64,000 nucleotides of DNA from Ambrosia x helenae. Its lineage: Eukaryota; Streptophyta; Magnoliopsida; Asterales; Asteraceae. A program made the position numbers and the translations under genes. The notes beneath the pieces are model-generated. The model did no database searches. It worked only from the letters and a program-made list of their open reading frames with translations, and was not told the DNA's origin. Below, piece after piece: positions 1-12,385 of the stretch. Positions within the stretch are counted from its first letter, which is position 1, and every line of letters begins with the position of its first letter. The DNA is taken from assembly GCA_030844895.1 (NCBI GenBank), contig CM061233.1:57127468-57191467 (forward strand). The letters are read 5' to 3'.

Positions 1-44
1 ATTTAATTTAAGCTGCAGTTTAAAAGTAAGTAAAAAAGACTTAC

Positions 45-469
45 TGAATTCCAGTACCATGTGAGCAAACAGCAACACTTGGAGGTGGAGTTGGAGTGCA
101 AACTCTGGGAGTGCCATTGACACCATTGCTTGCAATGGCTCCTCTGTCCACATAGTTGACCATGTTTATCACACAGAATATCACAAGCAGCCTGTATCCA
201 TATAATAATAATAATCATCATAATAATAAAACTAAGTTACTTAGTTAGTTAGTTAGTTAGTTAGGGGGAATTTTATTGTAGACAGAATATCAAAACCCTA
301 ACCTAACCTAACCTAACCTTTTAGGAGTGAACCAAGAAGGAGCAGGTATCTCTGGTTTCTCAGCAGCAGCAGTAGCAGTAGCAATAGCAGGTGTTTTTGG
401 TTTTGATTCCTGGTCATGTTGAACCGCCGCTCCTCCGTCAACACCACCACCACCACCACCACCACCCAT
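45..469 (-). CDS. Spinster-like MFS transporter, 5' end (gene continues off the left edge)
   Basis: Two exons of a gene read right to left. Exon 1 (469-318) starts with Met and a run of Gly encoded by a (CCA)n-type microsatellite, followed by a low-complexity acidic/Ala-rich cytosolic tail ending PSWFTPK. Exon 2 (191-45) encodes RLLVIFCVINMVNYVDRG and AIASNGVNG, the first membrane helix and signature of plant spinster homologs (Major Facilitator Superfamily, proposed sphingolipid or lysolipid transporters). Splice sites are visible: donor AAAAG|GTTAGG at 318/317, acceptor ATACAG|G at 192/191, and donor CA|GTAAG at 45/44. The remaining exons lie outside the window. The start codon is chosen because it is the first Met in frame with exon 2 after the AT-rich leader. 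The family call rests on the exon 2 signature; the substrate is inference. Confidence 0.8.
230..320. repeat. (TTAG)n and (CCTAA)n simple repeats in intron 1 of the spinster-like gene
   Basis: A TTAG tetranucleotide run (about 234-263) and a CCTAA pentanucleotide run (about 294-317) lie in the short intron between exons 1 and 2. The CCTAA run abuts the exon 1 splice donor, so the donor itself is built from the repeat (read GGTTAGG on the minus strand). It resembles but does not match the plant telomere unit CCCTAAA. Confidence 0.8.
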
Positions 470-619
470 TTTTAATATTAAAATTAAAATTAAAATATAA
501 TATATACGCGTATTGCCTAACACTACTAGTAGTATTGAGTAATGAATTTAAGAAGAATTTATTATTCAAGTCCTGTTGTGATGAAGGAAGGAAGATTAAG
601 GTATTTGATGGAGACGAAA

Positions 620-2320
620 TCTGAGTGTGATTACCATGCTTTTGGCTTCCATTATTGCGCTTAGATTATTATTTATTATATCTTCATCACTTTTACATGT
701 CCTCCTTAGCCAACGCTATATTTTTATTATTATGCTAGATTATACGGGAACTTCTCAGAGCTAAAAAAAAATCTAATATGACAAATCAATTTTACATATG
801 AAATAAAATGACGCGTTTTACAGTTATACGTAGAAAAGCTTCGGGTAGCACCTAACCTAAAACAATTAACAATGTATCTCCAATGTTAACGCCTAACCTT
901 AAACAATGTATAACTCTAATATTAATACCTAACCTAAAACATTGTACAACACTTGAATTTTGAACAATATTATAAAACTTTTTTTTTAACTTATGATTTA
1001 TAATTAGTAATATGCATTTTGGAATTTTTTGTGCTTGTCTCTATAGGTGTGGCCTGATTATATTAGATGTCTTGTTTTTTTTGTTTTTTGAAAACCTTTA
1101 TGTGAGCTATCTTTACTAATGTATATCACTATATGTGTTTGTTTTGTTTGGGATTTAAACCTTGATTGTAGCCCTATTTTATTAGGTTTATTATTGAATT
1201 GTTTTGTTGTTAATGTTTGTATGTGTAGGTTTCATTATATATTTTACTGTTGCGGTTTCATATCTTTATGCAGGTTTGTTTCCTCTTAATTGTTTAACTG
1301 TCTTATGTTTTCTGTTGTATTTGATGCCTACATGCGATTGTGATTTTTCCCCTTTTTGTATATTGATAATAAAGGATTATTCAGATGATTAGTACCGGTT
1401 TGACTGGTAATAAAATAAATGTTTAATATTTTTTTTTAACCCTTTTTATGTACTAACAAACACTAATTTATTGACTCGAATTAGCTTGTGTCAACATGAG
1501 GTTGCTAAGGTTTGCTAATATTGGATTTGAGTGCACCTATGAATTATTTGATTAGAAACCGCGCCCAAAATGTGATCTAGAAAACTCAATAATTCATTGT
1601 TTAGTTCTGTTTAGACCCTTTTTAATAGATATTGTAATTGTAAATGTTTTTTTTTTCCCCACATTAATGTATAGAACGTGTGTTAAATGAAAACATTGTT
1701 AACCGCTTGGGTTTGAAAGGAGAAACCCATGTGGTGCTATAAGATTCGATCCTGGACAGTGGTCGCTTTGCAACACAAGATTTACCGCTAAAACACTACT
1801 CTCCAAAAAAAAATGAAAACATTGTTAATCTATGTTAAGATAATTAAATGTACATTTTGTTTATGAATGTTATTTGAATAATGACCATAACTAAACGAGG
1901 AAAAACCCTATATGCCTGCCGCCGCCGTCACGCCTTTACTATATGTGAATCCGCTGTAACGTGTGAACCGGAAACACACTAGTTATTATTATTCATTTCA
2001 AAAGAAATTAGTCTTTCTGGAGTACAACATTTTCAGTTTATTCCCTTCCCATTATCTTGTTTGCAAATTGGGTACACATATTTTGATATATCAAACCAAC
2101 GAATTGTTTCAGTTACTTTTGTAAAGGCCAACATCCAGATGATGACAAAACAGAGGCAGAAAAAGAAATTACATGTTTCAATCTATTTCAAAACTGAATT
2201 CAATTATATACAGAGATAATACCAACTTCACTTCTCCTCCATTCATCTGCCTTTAGACTGACTGATCCCTATCACCATAATCATAATATATATATATATA
2301 CACATACACATACTAGCTCA
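620..2320. other. Intergenic region between the spinster-like gene and KEA3; partial minisatellite at 767-960
   Basis: AT-rich spacer with no convincing gene. Bases 767-960 carry the sequence family also seen at 15949-16440: a lead-in containing AATCTAATATGACA, then degenerate units around CCTAACCTAAAACAATGTA. The rest (960-2300) shows homopolymer runs and a short segment near 1710-1790 that resembles the flank of many plant repeats. Nothing else is supported. Confidence 0.5.
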
Positions 2321-2328
2321 ATCTCAGT

Positions 2329-5300
2329 TTAGTGTTGGTTTGGAACATTGTTCTCCGTATCAAGCTCACAATATAACACGCCCCTCCCATCCTCCCCACT
2401 CGACTGGGGCTTTGGCTTTGGTGGTTCCTGTGTCATTAGGATGCGATCTCTCTCCGCTTGGCTGATTCTCACCGATTCTTCCTTGGCTGGGAGTGCTACT
2501 CCAGATTTTCTTGTCGCTACCATATCCCCAACTCTCACCTGTACAGACATACAAAAATCTTTCTATATTTCTATTCCAACAAAAAAAAAAATTGTACATA
2601 TAAAAAACACCTGCAGTGACTCCATAACATCAGGGTCCTTGGCTACAGCAATTGTTTTAGCTTGCAACTCCATTGAATCCCTAACAATTTGACTTAAAAA
2701 GTTTACGTCATCAGACATAACACCCAGCCCTTTCAGAAGCTTTGATCCAAGCTGCAAACTTGTCTGCATTTCCAGAAATACCCAACCAATTTAATTAAAT
2801 TCAAACTAAAAATCTTCATTAAATAATAATAATAATAATAATAATAATAAGAATAATAATAATAATAATAATAATAATACCTCTGCATTTTCTAGTATAG
2901 CATCCGTTGCCCCTGCTTCTTTCAGATCTAACAGATGCGGGATGTCCTGAGCGCGTGCATATATAGATACCTATATATAATTCGACTTGTATTACAAACA
3001 TGTTACTCCAACATTAAACAAGGTTTTTTATCTTATTATATTTGAGAAAGAAGAAAATTAGTTACTGCAGGGAACGCGAGACGAATCCTCTCAACAGCTT
3101 CAACTGCCCTCTCTCTTCCTTCATACATAACCATGACGGCTTTTGGAGAAGATATACCAGCAGACTGCAAAACAGCAGCACGCGATCCATCCCCATATAG
3201 GACTGGGAAGCCAAGTTTACTAGATGCCTGCTCAGTATTACGTACAATAATCTTTTTACTATTACATTTGAAATGAATCACTCTTTTTCAAATATATGTC
3301 GGTTTATAACATAGCTGACCTTTACCACAGCTGGATCAAGATCAAAGGCAACAAAAGGCCATCCAGCATCCCCGTCTATACCATTGGCCAGTGGAGTGGA
3401 CAAGAAGTTGGCAAGAACCTGCATGCTAAAATATTTAACAAAAACAAACAAACACATGTACTTAAAGAAAATATAATCGGAGCGGCTGTACCTGACTCAT
3501 TTGTCCAAACCCAAGAATAACAACTGGATCCGTCGCATCAAAATTTGCCACTTCAGCAGGTTTCTACAAACATTAAATACATATAATTGCAAGAACAAAC
3601 CCCATTTGTAAAATAAAGCACCTGAGGGAACTTACATCTTCTTCATCAACATTTTCTCCAATAAAATCAGCAGCCTTGCGTCCAAGATCGTTAAGTACGG
3701 GGGTCAGCGCCATGGACAACACAACAACAATTATAAGAAGCTTGTTAAGCTCAAGTGGCAACACCCCTAGCCTACAAACGTACAATGTTGTAATAGATCC
3801 AAGTTATTTATTATACCGGTTTCACAATAATGAAAAGAGAAAAATTCATACCAACCTGTTTGCAAGAGAAAAAACTACAAATCCGAATTCACCACCTTGA
3901 GAAAGAAGCAATCCAATCCTCACACTCTCTTGCAAAGTTAGTCCAACACGGGGGCCAATTGCTGTTATAATCAGTGTCTTGATTACAATTAAACCTGCTA
4001 ACAGTGATAATACATTCGGCCATTCCCGGAAAAGCAGCTGCACATCGCAAACACCAACCAAATTAACCTTTCTGAAAAGTACAAATTCCGTAGAGAAAAC
4101 TGCTCACCTGCGTATCTATGGATGTTCCGGTAGTCACAAAGAATAACCCAAGAAGTAACCCCCTAAAAGGCCTTATGTCAGCTTCAATCTGGGTCCTGAA
4201 ATTTGTCTCGGCCAACAAAGCCCCAGCTAAAAAGGCTCCAAGCTGCATCATCAAACTGCACTAAATTAGCAAAGAATATGTATTATATACTGATGAGTAG
4301 AAACAATTGAATAAAGAAATCAGACCGTGTCACTGAAGCCTAATTTCTGAGTTATAAGTGATGTTCCAGCAACTGTTAATAAACATAGAGCAACAAAAGC
4401 TTCTGAGCTTCGTGCTTCTGCAACAACCTGAAACATAAGAATATAATTTGTTTTCTCCGCATTTACTAAAATAAAGCTTCATTTTCTTGAAAACATAAGG
4501 GATTTTCTTCATACCTCAAAAACACGCCTAAGAAGGAATTTTCCACCAAGAGAGAGCAAACCTAGTCCACCTAAAGCCTTCAAACTTTCTTTCACAAGCA
4601 TTGGTAAAATACTTTCTTCCACTAAACTCTACACGAAGGAGACTAAAATTACAACACAAAAAAAGAGTTTTATCTACATCATATCAAAGAGTGCTGAGTC
4701 ATATATTTTAACCTGGCTTTCCAGCACTGGAAGTATAACTAAAAGAGGGACGACTGCTATGTCCTGCAAACGTCAATCCATACAGACCAATAACGTTTCT
4801 TGATTTAGTACTCTTTGATGCAGCTGTCACTCATGACCATCAAGCAGATGCGGTGAAATGGCCATCTTGGGCAACAGGTCAAAACGGATTATATACGGTT
4901 TAAAACAGGCGAGCCTGGATTGGCCCCAGACACTATTTGTCCAATCTTTTAAAAAAAATAATAGTGCTAAATATGTACTATAAAAACTATTTGTCCAATC
5001 TTTTGTTTTTGTGTAATTTAGGAGGCCGTATGGCTTAAAAATACGCTTTGTCAGCTTTTCAATCCATTTTCCTGTTAACAAGTAAATGGGTCGCTATGGC
5101 CAAACTGGGTACAAAAATAAAAAATGAAAATGTTACCTGGAGGAGGAGTATCCCAAGGGTAGCTGACCCGAATCGAGTTGGTAGCTCACCTTTCTCTGCA
5201 AGAAGCTATATTGTACTAGATAAGCATACTGTGGGTCTGTATCTGACCAACTATGAAGTCAACCTTATTAGTATTAAAGAGTGTTAACATATGTTATTGA

Positions 5301-6797
5301 CACAAGCTACATTGCAAAAATTCAGGCAAAGATTAAAAATTTTCCCATTGTTAGTCATTCATGGTATTGCTTTTGGTCCACACGATTAGGTTATCTATAA
5401 TTGATGGATGGGTATTTAAGGACATTGTTAGCTTAGTCCAATCAAACAATGCAGTAATCTAGGGACTCAAGGATCAATACGGTAATGGTAACGACAAGGG
5501 GAGGCTTATCTATATATAATTGATTTACAAAATCTTATAGAGATTATATGAAATGCATGATATCTTTCTTTAATACATCAAAAATAAAAGTACCTGTAGA
5601 ACAAATGCAGAAGATGATAACGAGAGAGCAGCACCTATCACTATAGCCTCATCAATACTTCTAATGTTTACCTGCGATCCTTTTCAGCTAATAATTAATG
5701 ACCACACATATCAGAAGAAAAAAAACAATCTTTCAATGAAAGAGCTATTCCGTGAGCGTAAACTGAGTTATTTAAACTTGAAAGAATTTAGGATAAACGG
5801 AATAAGTTAGGATAATAACTTCTCACCAAATCAGGTCTCGAGTGAAAAAGGAACTCCAAAATTCGGGTTCCAATAGCCCCATTAGGTGGGAGTTCAAATG
5901 CTGTGAAAGCAAGAGTTGAGAGAACAACCTTTGACAAACATAGAAGAATAAATGGTTAATAATATTCCAAGAGTAGCAGCCGTGTTTGAAGCAATTAGCA
6001 AGAAGCAAATCTGACTGAGGTACCTGAGTCAAACCCATACCGAATGCGAATTTAGCAAGAGCTTTCAAACGGGCAAATGAAAGCTCTAAGCCCATCTCAA
6101 AGAGCTGCATAAGAAAGTAAGTAAAGTGTGGTAAAGTCAAGTCATAGACATGATATAAGTAAAAGGTAAGAAGAAGTTACCAACCAAGAAAAGGATGCCC
6201 CACTCAGAGAGAACTTTAACATCTGTAAGATTTCTAATCAGCCCAAACTGATTGAGGACGACTCCGGCAAAGAAGAAACCAAGTATCTGAGACAATCAAA
6301 TAATCATGACATGACATGATATGCTCATCTATGATGATGGTGAATTAGTTAAGGCTTACAGGGCTAGCTTTGACAAACTTGAAAGCCGGAACGACTAAAA
6401 CAGTGACAGCTAAGAAAGTGAGAGTATCCAAGCCAAGGTCATTAATGACCTCAACGGCACCAGCGACATCAACGGTTGCATTCATACGAAATCTACCACC
6501 TCTTTCAAAATGTTTTGGGATATGAAACACCAGTCTTCCTCCAAGAAACGAGGAACATGGTAATACTGCACAACTTTTAGAACATGCATAAAGTAGTTTG
6601 TCATATCTATTATTATATCTATGACTATGATGATGTCCACGACCAAGATTGGATCTCTGCTGAATAATAAGCCCATGGCCCTGCAACAAATTTGTTAATA
6701 ACTCCATCTATCTGTCTCTTCCTTTTACAAAAACAAAAACAAAAAAGAAAATTGTTACCATAGGAGGGCCATGCCAAGAAGCAACTGCCTCAAGCAT
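2329..6797 (-). CDS. KEA3: K+ efflux antiporter 3, plastid (CPA2 family with C-terminal RCK/KTN domain)
   Basis: Exchanges K+ for H+ across the thylakoid membrane and tunes the proton gradient under changing light (known for the family). About 19 exons read leftwards: 6797-6759, 6680-6360, about 6288-6185, 6104-6022, 5930-5826, 5671-5594, 5204-5137, 4763-4713, 4629-4515, 4430-4328, 4243-4108, 4037-3854, 3774-3636, 3563-3492, 3418-3320, 3227-3066, about 2973-2882, 2764-2611 and 2538-2329. Order of domains: a plastid-type N terminus, the membrane exchanger ([58 protein letters not shown]), then an NAD-binding RCK domain ([29 protein letters not shown]). The start at 6797 is preferred because [13 protein letters not shown] lines up with the Arabidopsis N terminus. 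I saw no broken exon. Some exon limits are by eye and may be off by a few bases. Confidence 0.93.
2821..2880. repeat. (AAT)n microsatellite in a KEA3 intron
   Basis: About 18 AAT/ATA units, slightly interrupted, in the intron between the exon encoding [13 protein letters not shown] and the exon encoding [12 protein letters not shown]. No coding effect is expected. Confidence 0.9.
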
Positions 6798-6839
6798 TAC
6801 CAAATAGCAGCAGCAGACATTTCTACAAAAAGATGATGT

Positions 6840-7600
6840 TGTGCCGATAGCCAAACTAGTTTGTTTGTGTCTCTGAGTGAAAAACAAACAGTGGCCACAC
6901 GTCCAGCCTCGTCACCATACTAGAAATAAGATTCTCAAGGGAGAACAGCAGCCACCCATTTTATTTTCTTTCTATACAATTTTATTTTTTACAATTAATT
7001 AAAAAATTCGTAAAAATATATTTTGTTTCGCGAGCAGATGCTTTGTTCGGTCACACATTTATCTCTGAATGAGTAAGCATTACCTCTTACTCTTCAGCAC
7101 TTAATGGTCCAGACCTATAACCCCTAACTTGTTTGACTTAAATTTTTATTTCTAACCATTTACTTATTTTTTCTTTTATAGATTTGTCACAAAACATTTT
7201 TTTTTTTATTTTTAACCTCAAAATTTTTCTACTTTAAACTTTAGTCTCCTATACTTATTATCTTTAGTGAATTTTTCTTATGTGGCGGATTGTTTTTATT
7301 TATTTATTTATTTCTTATTATTATTATTTTTGAAAGGCTATGTTTCTCCCAAGACTTGAACTCTTAACTCCGAAGAGGTTTTGCCAATTGAACCCAGCCC
7401 TCCACCGGATTGTTGGGGATGGAATCATCTTTGAAGATAAGTAACATGAATTTGGATGTATTTCATAACGAAACACATGCTTTCAACTTCTGATATGTAT
7501 AAGTAGAGCAAAAACCACTATGTTAATATTGTTATTACAAATTAATTTAATGTAAGATAAACAAACTTTTTATTATTATTACAGCAAAATCAATCTGGAG
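6840..7600. other. Intergenic spacer between KEA3 5' end and MSRB 3' end
   Basis: AT-rich DNA without an open gene. The KEA3 promoter should lie here for transcription to the left. Bases about 7310-7410 look like a decayed repeat fragment. No element boundary can be drawn. Confidence 0.5.
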
Positions 7601-7602
7601 GT

Positions 7603-9003
7603 TCAGTTTGCATTTGCTGGGGTAAACTTGAGGGAGACGCTATTGACACAATGGCGTTCATCGGTGGGGGTACGAAAACCTTCACCTTTAAAAACATGCC
7701 CAAGATGCCCACCACAAGCTGCACATGTGATTTCCACCCTCATTCCATCTGGATCAGCCTGACATCACAACCCATATATTATTAGCTAAAAAAAAACAAC
7801 ACTTGCTAAATGTTTAAAACAAATCGCCTGTGTTTCTTTACATTTCGGTTTATGGCTCCAGGGAGACCCTCAAAGAAGGCAGGCCAGCCACACCCAGAAT
7901 TAAACTTTGCCGTCGACTTGTACAGAGGGGTCCCACATCCTGCACAAGCGTACACTCCCTCCTCATAGAACTTGTCATATAGCCCCGTGCCAGGATACCT
8001 GTTAAAAATCCAATCAATCAAACAACTTTACGAAATCATGATATGAGGTACAAACAAACCTACAAAATCCTATGTCCTCAAACAAACAAACCTAAACTGC
8101 CAAGAATCAAGATCAGTTCTTCTTCGATTTCTTTCTTCTCCCCTAATTCAGATTTCAAGATCTGTTGTTGTCCGTAAAGGTGAGTTACTCTGTTATATTC
8201 TTTTGTTTGCCATATTTGGCAATGTAGAGTGTATTGTCAACTGTTATCAGTTTAGTTCTTCATTGGTCACTAAGAAATGCTGGTTTATTTTTATTTAGGT
8301 TCACTGTCATCAGATTAATGTTTATATTGATTATTTTCTGATCAACTGTTTTCATTTGAATCTGCTGTTTACCGTTGTCAGTGTTTTATTGATTTTGTTT
8401 AGTTTGAAATGAATTTGTGATTGTTTAACAGATATGTGTGTTGTAAGCATGTTTATAACAGCAGTGAGCAGCTACTGTGTTTAATTAGCAGCTTGAATTT
8501 TTAACCATAGAAAATCACTTGTGGTGATTCATTCATCATCCAAACAATGAGGAAAAACAAATGATATCGCATGGATGTATAGTGTAGTTTTTAAAAGAAC
8601 ACGCGACTGACACAGATGGTGTTACTTGCAGATCATGTTAAGTCAAAGTGCATATGGAAAACCAAAAGGCAAAGAAAAGCGCTGTAAATCAACAAGTTTA
8701 AGAGAAACAAGCATATATATATAATATAGCATAAACGATGCTTGTGCCAAAACAATTCGTAGCATGTTGCTAGGTTATTAGATAATTTCAAATGGATGAT
8801 TGGTGGTTCCTCCTCCTCATCCTAATTATCATGATTAGAGTTGCAAATGTTAAGAAAGAAGCGAATAAGTGGATTGAATCATGTGAGCAAACAAGATTGA
8901 TTCTGTGCGGAATCGACAATTAATTAATTAACAACTCGTATGTATAGATCATATCCTAATAATAATAATAATAAAGGGATGAAAGAAACGATGAACCAAC
9001 ATA

Positions 9004-9053
<50 letters not shown>

Positions 9054-9312
9054 GAAAGAAAGAAAGGAGTGAGTGAGTGAGTTACTCGGTGCCTTTCTGT
9101 CTGAGAATACGAAACTGGTCAGGAGATAAAATGGCACGCCACTCCTCTTCCGATTTCTGAGCCATAGCCACAACGCTTCCTCTGAACCCTCTCTTAGATC
9201 CCACCAAGACTTGTGCAAAACTCCCAATGTTTGTTTTCAATTGCAAATGACTGCTGCTCTTCAACAATACCCTGCCTGGTAGTAATGATAATGATATTGA
9301 TACTGACGTCAT
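7603..9312 (-). CDS. MSRB: Peptide methionine-R-sulfoxide reductase B, plastid type (MSRB2/5-like)
   Basis: Reduces methionine-R-sulfoxide in oxidised proteins. Three exons, 9312-9086, 7998-7842 and 7758-7603, join in frame to a 179-residue protein. Exon 1 carries a Ser/Leu-rich transit-peptide-like N terminus, then [20 protein letters not shown]. Exon 2 has [14 protein letters not shown], the first zinc CxxC (CAGC) and [10 protein letters not shown], whose Cys is the likely resolving residue. Exon 3 has the second CxxC (CAAC), [13 protein letters not shown] and the catalytic Cys in ERHCVNS, then the stop at 7605-7603. Junctions are GA|GTAACT to TAACAG|GTATCC and AAT|GTAAAG to GTCAG|GCTGAT. 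All key residues are present. A plastid location is inferred from the N terminus; which paralogue it is cannot be settled here. Confidence 0.94.
9005..9051. repeat. (AAT)n microsatellite in MSRB intron 1
   Basis: About 15 AAT units, followed by AAAG and GAGT runs, close to the 3' side of exon 1 on the minus strand. Seen directly. Confidence 0.9.
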
Positions 9313-9899
9313 CGCACCACTTCAATACCTAACCCCTCACCTCAGGACCTCACCTCACCGGTGGGTTACTTAAAACAACGAACGAACTACATGCGTCCAC
9401 GTCCGCTTCCTTACTTACTTACTTCTCGATAAATAATCCTCTGCCCCCCCTCTACTTTTCAAATCTTACATTATTACTCCCTCAATTGTTTTTCTATTCA
9501 ACCATTCTCCTGAATTTACCAACACTTTCAATGTTTTTTCAATCAATAATCAATCTAAAACATGTGTCGATATCCTCTTTGATCTTTCGGTTGCTAAAAC
9601 AAGTGCCCCTATCGTGTTGGCACTGTAACAAACTGAACCGATACCAACCAAAACCTCATAGCGAAGCGCAGAAAATATCATGGCGTCTATATATTTTTGG
9701 CTTTATACTTTCATATAATCTTACTAAAAGGAAAATTGCACATACTTTTGGTTAAATATACACCACTGATGCTTTGAACTAATTAGTAGTGGGAAGTCAA
9801 ATCCTCCCGGATGTAATGTGTGAGTATTTAGGTATAAGTTAGTTTTGATTTTGATTTAGTATATTGTTATCTCTTTATTATAATAAATTATTCCAAGAA
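9313..9899. other. Upstream region of MSRB up to the MULE-1 boundary
   Basis: Contains the expected MSRB leader and promoter (transcription leftwards). A TTACTTAC run occurs at about 9411-9425. I see no gene. The Mutator-like element target duplication begins at 9900. Confidence 0.5.
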
Positions 9900-10116
9900 A
9901 ATATCATGGAGTTAATAGGCAAATTCGTCCCTAGGGTTTGGTTCAGTTTGTCACTTCAGTACAAAATTTTTTTTTTTGCAATTCAACACCTGAGGTTTGG
10001 ATTTTTTTTTTTTTTTTTCAATTTTCGTTCTTTTCACTAACTCAATTAAAGTCAGAGGTTGTTTTGTTATTTTACCACTTTAATGAAGGACAATTTGAAC
10101 ATTTGAAACCTTATGA

Positions 10117-10326
10117 TTATTTTAATAAAAAAAACCCCATCAGTTCTTCCCCCTTTTCCCAATCAACCCCACCACCACCAAACCACTAATCACCACTACA
10201 CCACCACCACCAATTGTATACCCAAACCCCTATCTTCTCTCACCTCTCATACAAACACACGACACACACCACACACTTATAATAAACCTCCTCTCACACA
10301 TAAACACACTAATCCTCTTTCTCTCA
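10117..10326. repeat. Direct repeat copy 1 flanking the Helitron remnant
   Basis: Starts at TTATTTTAAT and ends CTCTTTCTCTCA. It is the same CCACCACCACCAAACCACTAATC-type sequence as copy 2 at 12171-12385, with a handful of differences. In the inferred empty site this segment would be bounded on both sides by A|T dinucleotides. Confidence 0.85.
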
Positions 10327-10594
10327 AAGTAAGCATTGCCTCAGACTATTATGCAATTACATTATTTTATCTATTTGGATATTTTATTTCAATTTTTTGA
10401 GTTGACTATTATTTTGTTTCCTCTTTTTCTAATTATAAATGGCAGGTCGTAAAATATAAAGAGTGATATAAGCAATGTGGTGCATTGGTGGTCATGCAAT
10501 AAATATACTACAAATATAAGAGTACAATGTTATGTTAAATATGTTGTTGCTTTATTCATTTTTATACATTAGTAGCCATGTATACACTACAAAT

Positions 10595-11218
10595 TAGGGC
10601 TGTAAACAAACCAAACGTTCAGTGAACAGTTCGTAAACCGTTCGACGGGAAGTTCGTTTGTGTCCGTTTGTTTAATAAATGAACAAACACGAACAAAAAA
10701 TTCCGTTTGATTAACTAAACAAACAAACACGAACAAATGTCTCGTTTGTTCGATTGCGTTCGTGAACGTTCGGCAATGTGTTTGTTTACGTTCGTTTAAT
10801 TATATCCTTTCGTGTATGTTTGTTTATGTTCGAGCACTAGTTAAAACTTAGGATAATTATGAACTTTTGAATTAGGAATATCATGTATTCATGCCTATGC
10901 CTAAGTAATTTTAGATAATTATGTCTTAGTTAGTATAATTTGACTTATCGACATTGTTTAGTAGATGTACTTTGTCTAACGGTTAATATTAACAATGTTT
11001 TTTAGTTAGTTGCATATTAAATGTTTGTTTTTGTTTGTTTGTGTTCAAGACCCGTGTTCACGAACAGTTCGCAAACAACTGAATTTCTTAACAAACAAAC
11101 ACAAACATAGAATTATGTTCGTCAGTGTGTTCGTGAACGGTTCGTTTGTCCAAGAAACCTTAACAAACAAACACGAACAAAGCCTTGTTCGTGTTCGTTT
11201 GGTTCGTTTACAGCCCTA
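10595..11218. mobile_element. hAT-type MITE (TIR TAGGGCTGTAAAC)
   Basis: The ends are TAGGGCTGTAAAC at the left and its complement GTTTACAGCCCTA at the right. A perfect 8-bp target duplication CTACAAAT lies at 10587-10594 and 11219-11226. The interior is rich in GTTCGTTTG and AACAAACACGAAC in both orientations and contains no ORF. TIR and duplication length are those of hAT elements. It is inserted in the Helitron remnant. Confidence 0.93.
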
Positions 11219-11589
11219 CTACAAATATCATGGACGCGTCAGGTTTAATATGGTAATCATACATTTTCAAGCATATTGTACTCCCTTCAAACATACATTA
11301 AAGAATTTTCCTTTTATTTCGTTTGCTTGGTAGTTAGAACTTTTTTTTTTTTTTTCAAATTAGCCTCATATGATTCATGTTCCTGTTCTTTCTACAGTGC
11401 TTGGTTATGTGAGTCTATGAGTTTTTTTTGTTACATTTTTAAGTCTTACACACGGGGCATGAGCGGTGTCATGTTTACTGTGTATATGTTCGCATAAACG
11501 TTGTTAAGCTGTTTCTAAACTTTATATTATTTTTTGGTTAGTAGGTTGTATGCATTAGAGGTACACTTTGTAAAAGTTTTGTCCAATTA

Positions 11590-12045
11590 TTCCGCTTAGC
11601 ACTAAAGGTGGGTGTACCTGTTATGTTGTTGAGAAACATAGATCAACAAAATGGCTTGTGCAGCAGCACGAGATTAAAAATCACGAAACTTGCAAAGCGT
11701 GTAATTGAATCCGAAATCATATAAGGTGGAAACATTGGTACCAAAACTCTTATTCTTAGAATAAATATGATACCATCTGATAACAAGATTCCAGTGAAGT
11801 TCCAAAGGCGTCAATTCCCAATATCCGTATGTTTCGTAATGACCATCCATAAAAGCCAAGGACAGTCTCTATCGAAGGTTGGATTGTATTTAAGAGACCC
11901 CGTATTCTCACATGGCCAACTTTATATTGGATTGTCAAGAGTTAAAAGCAGGGCAGAGGTGAAATTACTTATACTAGATAGTTATGGGAATGTCAAAACT
12001 AAAACAAAAAGTATGGTGTATAAGGAAATATTTAGTGATATTTGA
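11590..12045 (+). pseudogene. Helitron PIF1-like helicase, C-terminal fragment
   Basis: One frame reads KVGVPVMLLRNIDQ.NGLC upstream, then NKIPVKFQRRQFPISVCF, MTIHKSQGQSLSKVGLYL, HGQLYIGLSRVKSRAEV, ending at a stop at 12045. These are the last conserved helicase motifs of the RepHel protein of plant Helitrons, including the GQS and VSRV-like blocks. An in-frame TAA near 11722 and the missing Rep and N-terminal helicase parts make it a pseudogene. It marks the enclosing insert as a Helitron. Confidence 0.85.
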
Positions 12046-12170
12046 ATAAAATTTGTATTCGTTGGTTTTAAATTTTAATAAAATATTTCTACTGTATTTT
12101 TCTTATACGTTATACTACTCCAAATAATTGTACGTTGGTGAACCGCGTGTCCACGCGGGCAAATATCTAG

Positions 12171-12385
12171 TTATTTTAATAAAATAAAAAAAACTCATCA
12201 GTTCTTCCCCTTTTTCCCAATCAACCCCACCACCACCAAACCACTAATCACCACTACACCACCATCACCAATTGTATACACAAACCCCCTATCTTCTCTC
12301 ACCTCTCATACAAACACACGACACACACCACACAATTATAATAAACTTCCTCTCACACATAAACACACTTATCCTCTTTCTCTCA
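12171..12385. repeat. Direct repeat copy 2 flanking the Helitron remnant
   Basis: Begins directly after the Helitron CTAG and runs to TCTCTCA before TAACC. It matches copy 1 (10117-10326) with a few substitutions and short indels. Confidence 0.85.

Larger units (their letters stand above)
10327..12170 (+). mobile_element. Helitron remnant with intact 3' end and PIF1-helicase remnant
   Basis: The 3' end shows a terminal hairpin, CCGCGTG..CACGCGG at about 12143-12158, followed 9-10 bases later by CTAG (12167-12170) and then T, as expected for Helitrons. A PIF1-type helicase C terminus lies just inside this end (about 11590-12045), as in autonomous plant Helitrons. The 5' end does not show the TC start: the insert begins AAGTAAGC after copy 1 of the flanking repeat, so the 5' part is probably lost. 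A hAT MITE sits inside (10595-11218). Confidence 0.75.

Noticed and set aside
2348..2692. Plus-strand ORF of 114 codons over the KEA3 3' exons
   Set aside because: Shadow of KEA3 exons 18-19; the minus frame matches the family protein.
10325..10327. TC at 10324-10325 as the Helitron 5' end
   Set aside because: Those bases belong to the direct repeat copy (CTCTTTCTCTCA) also present at 12385, so they are flank, not element.
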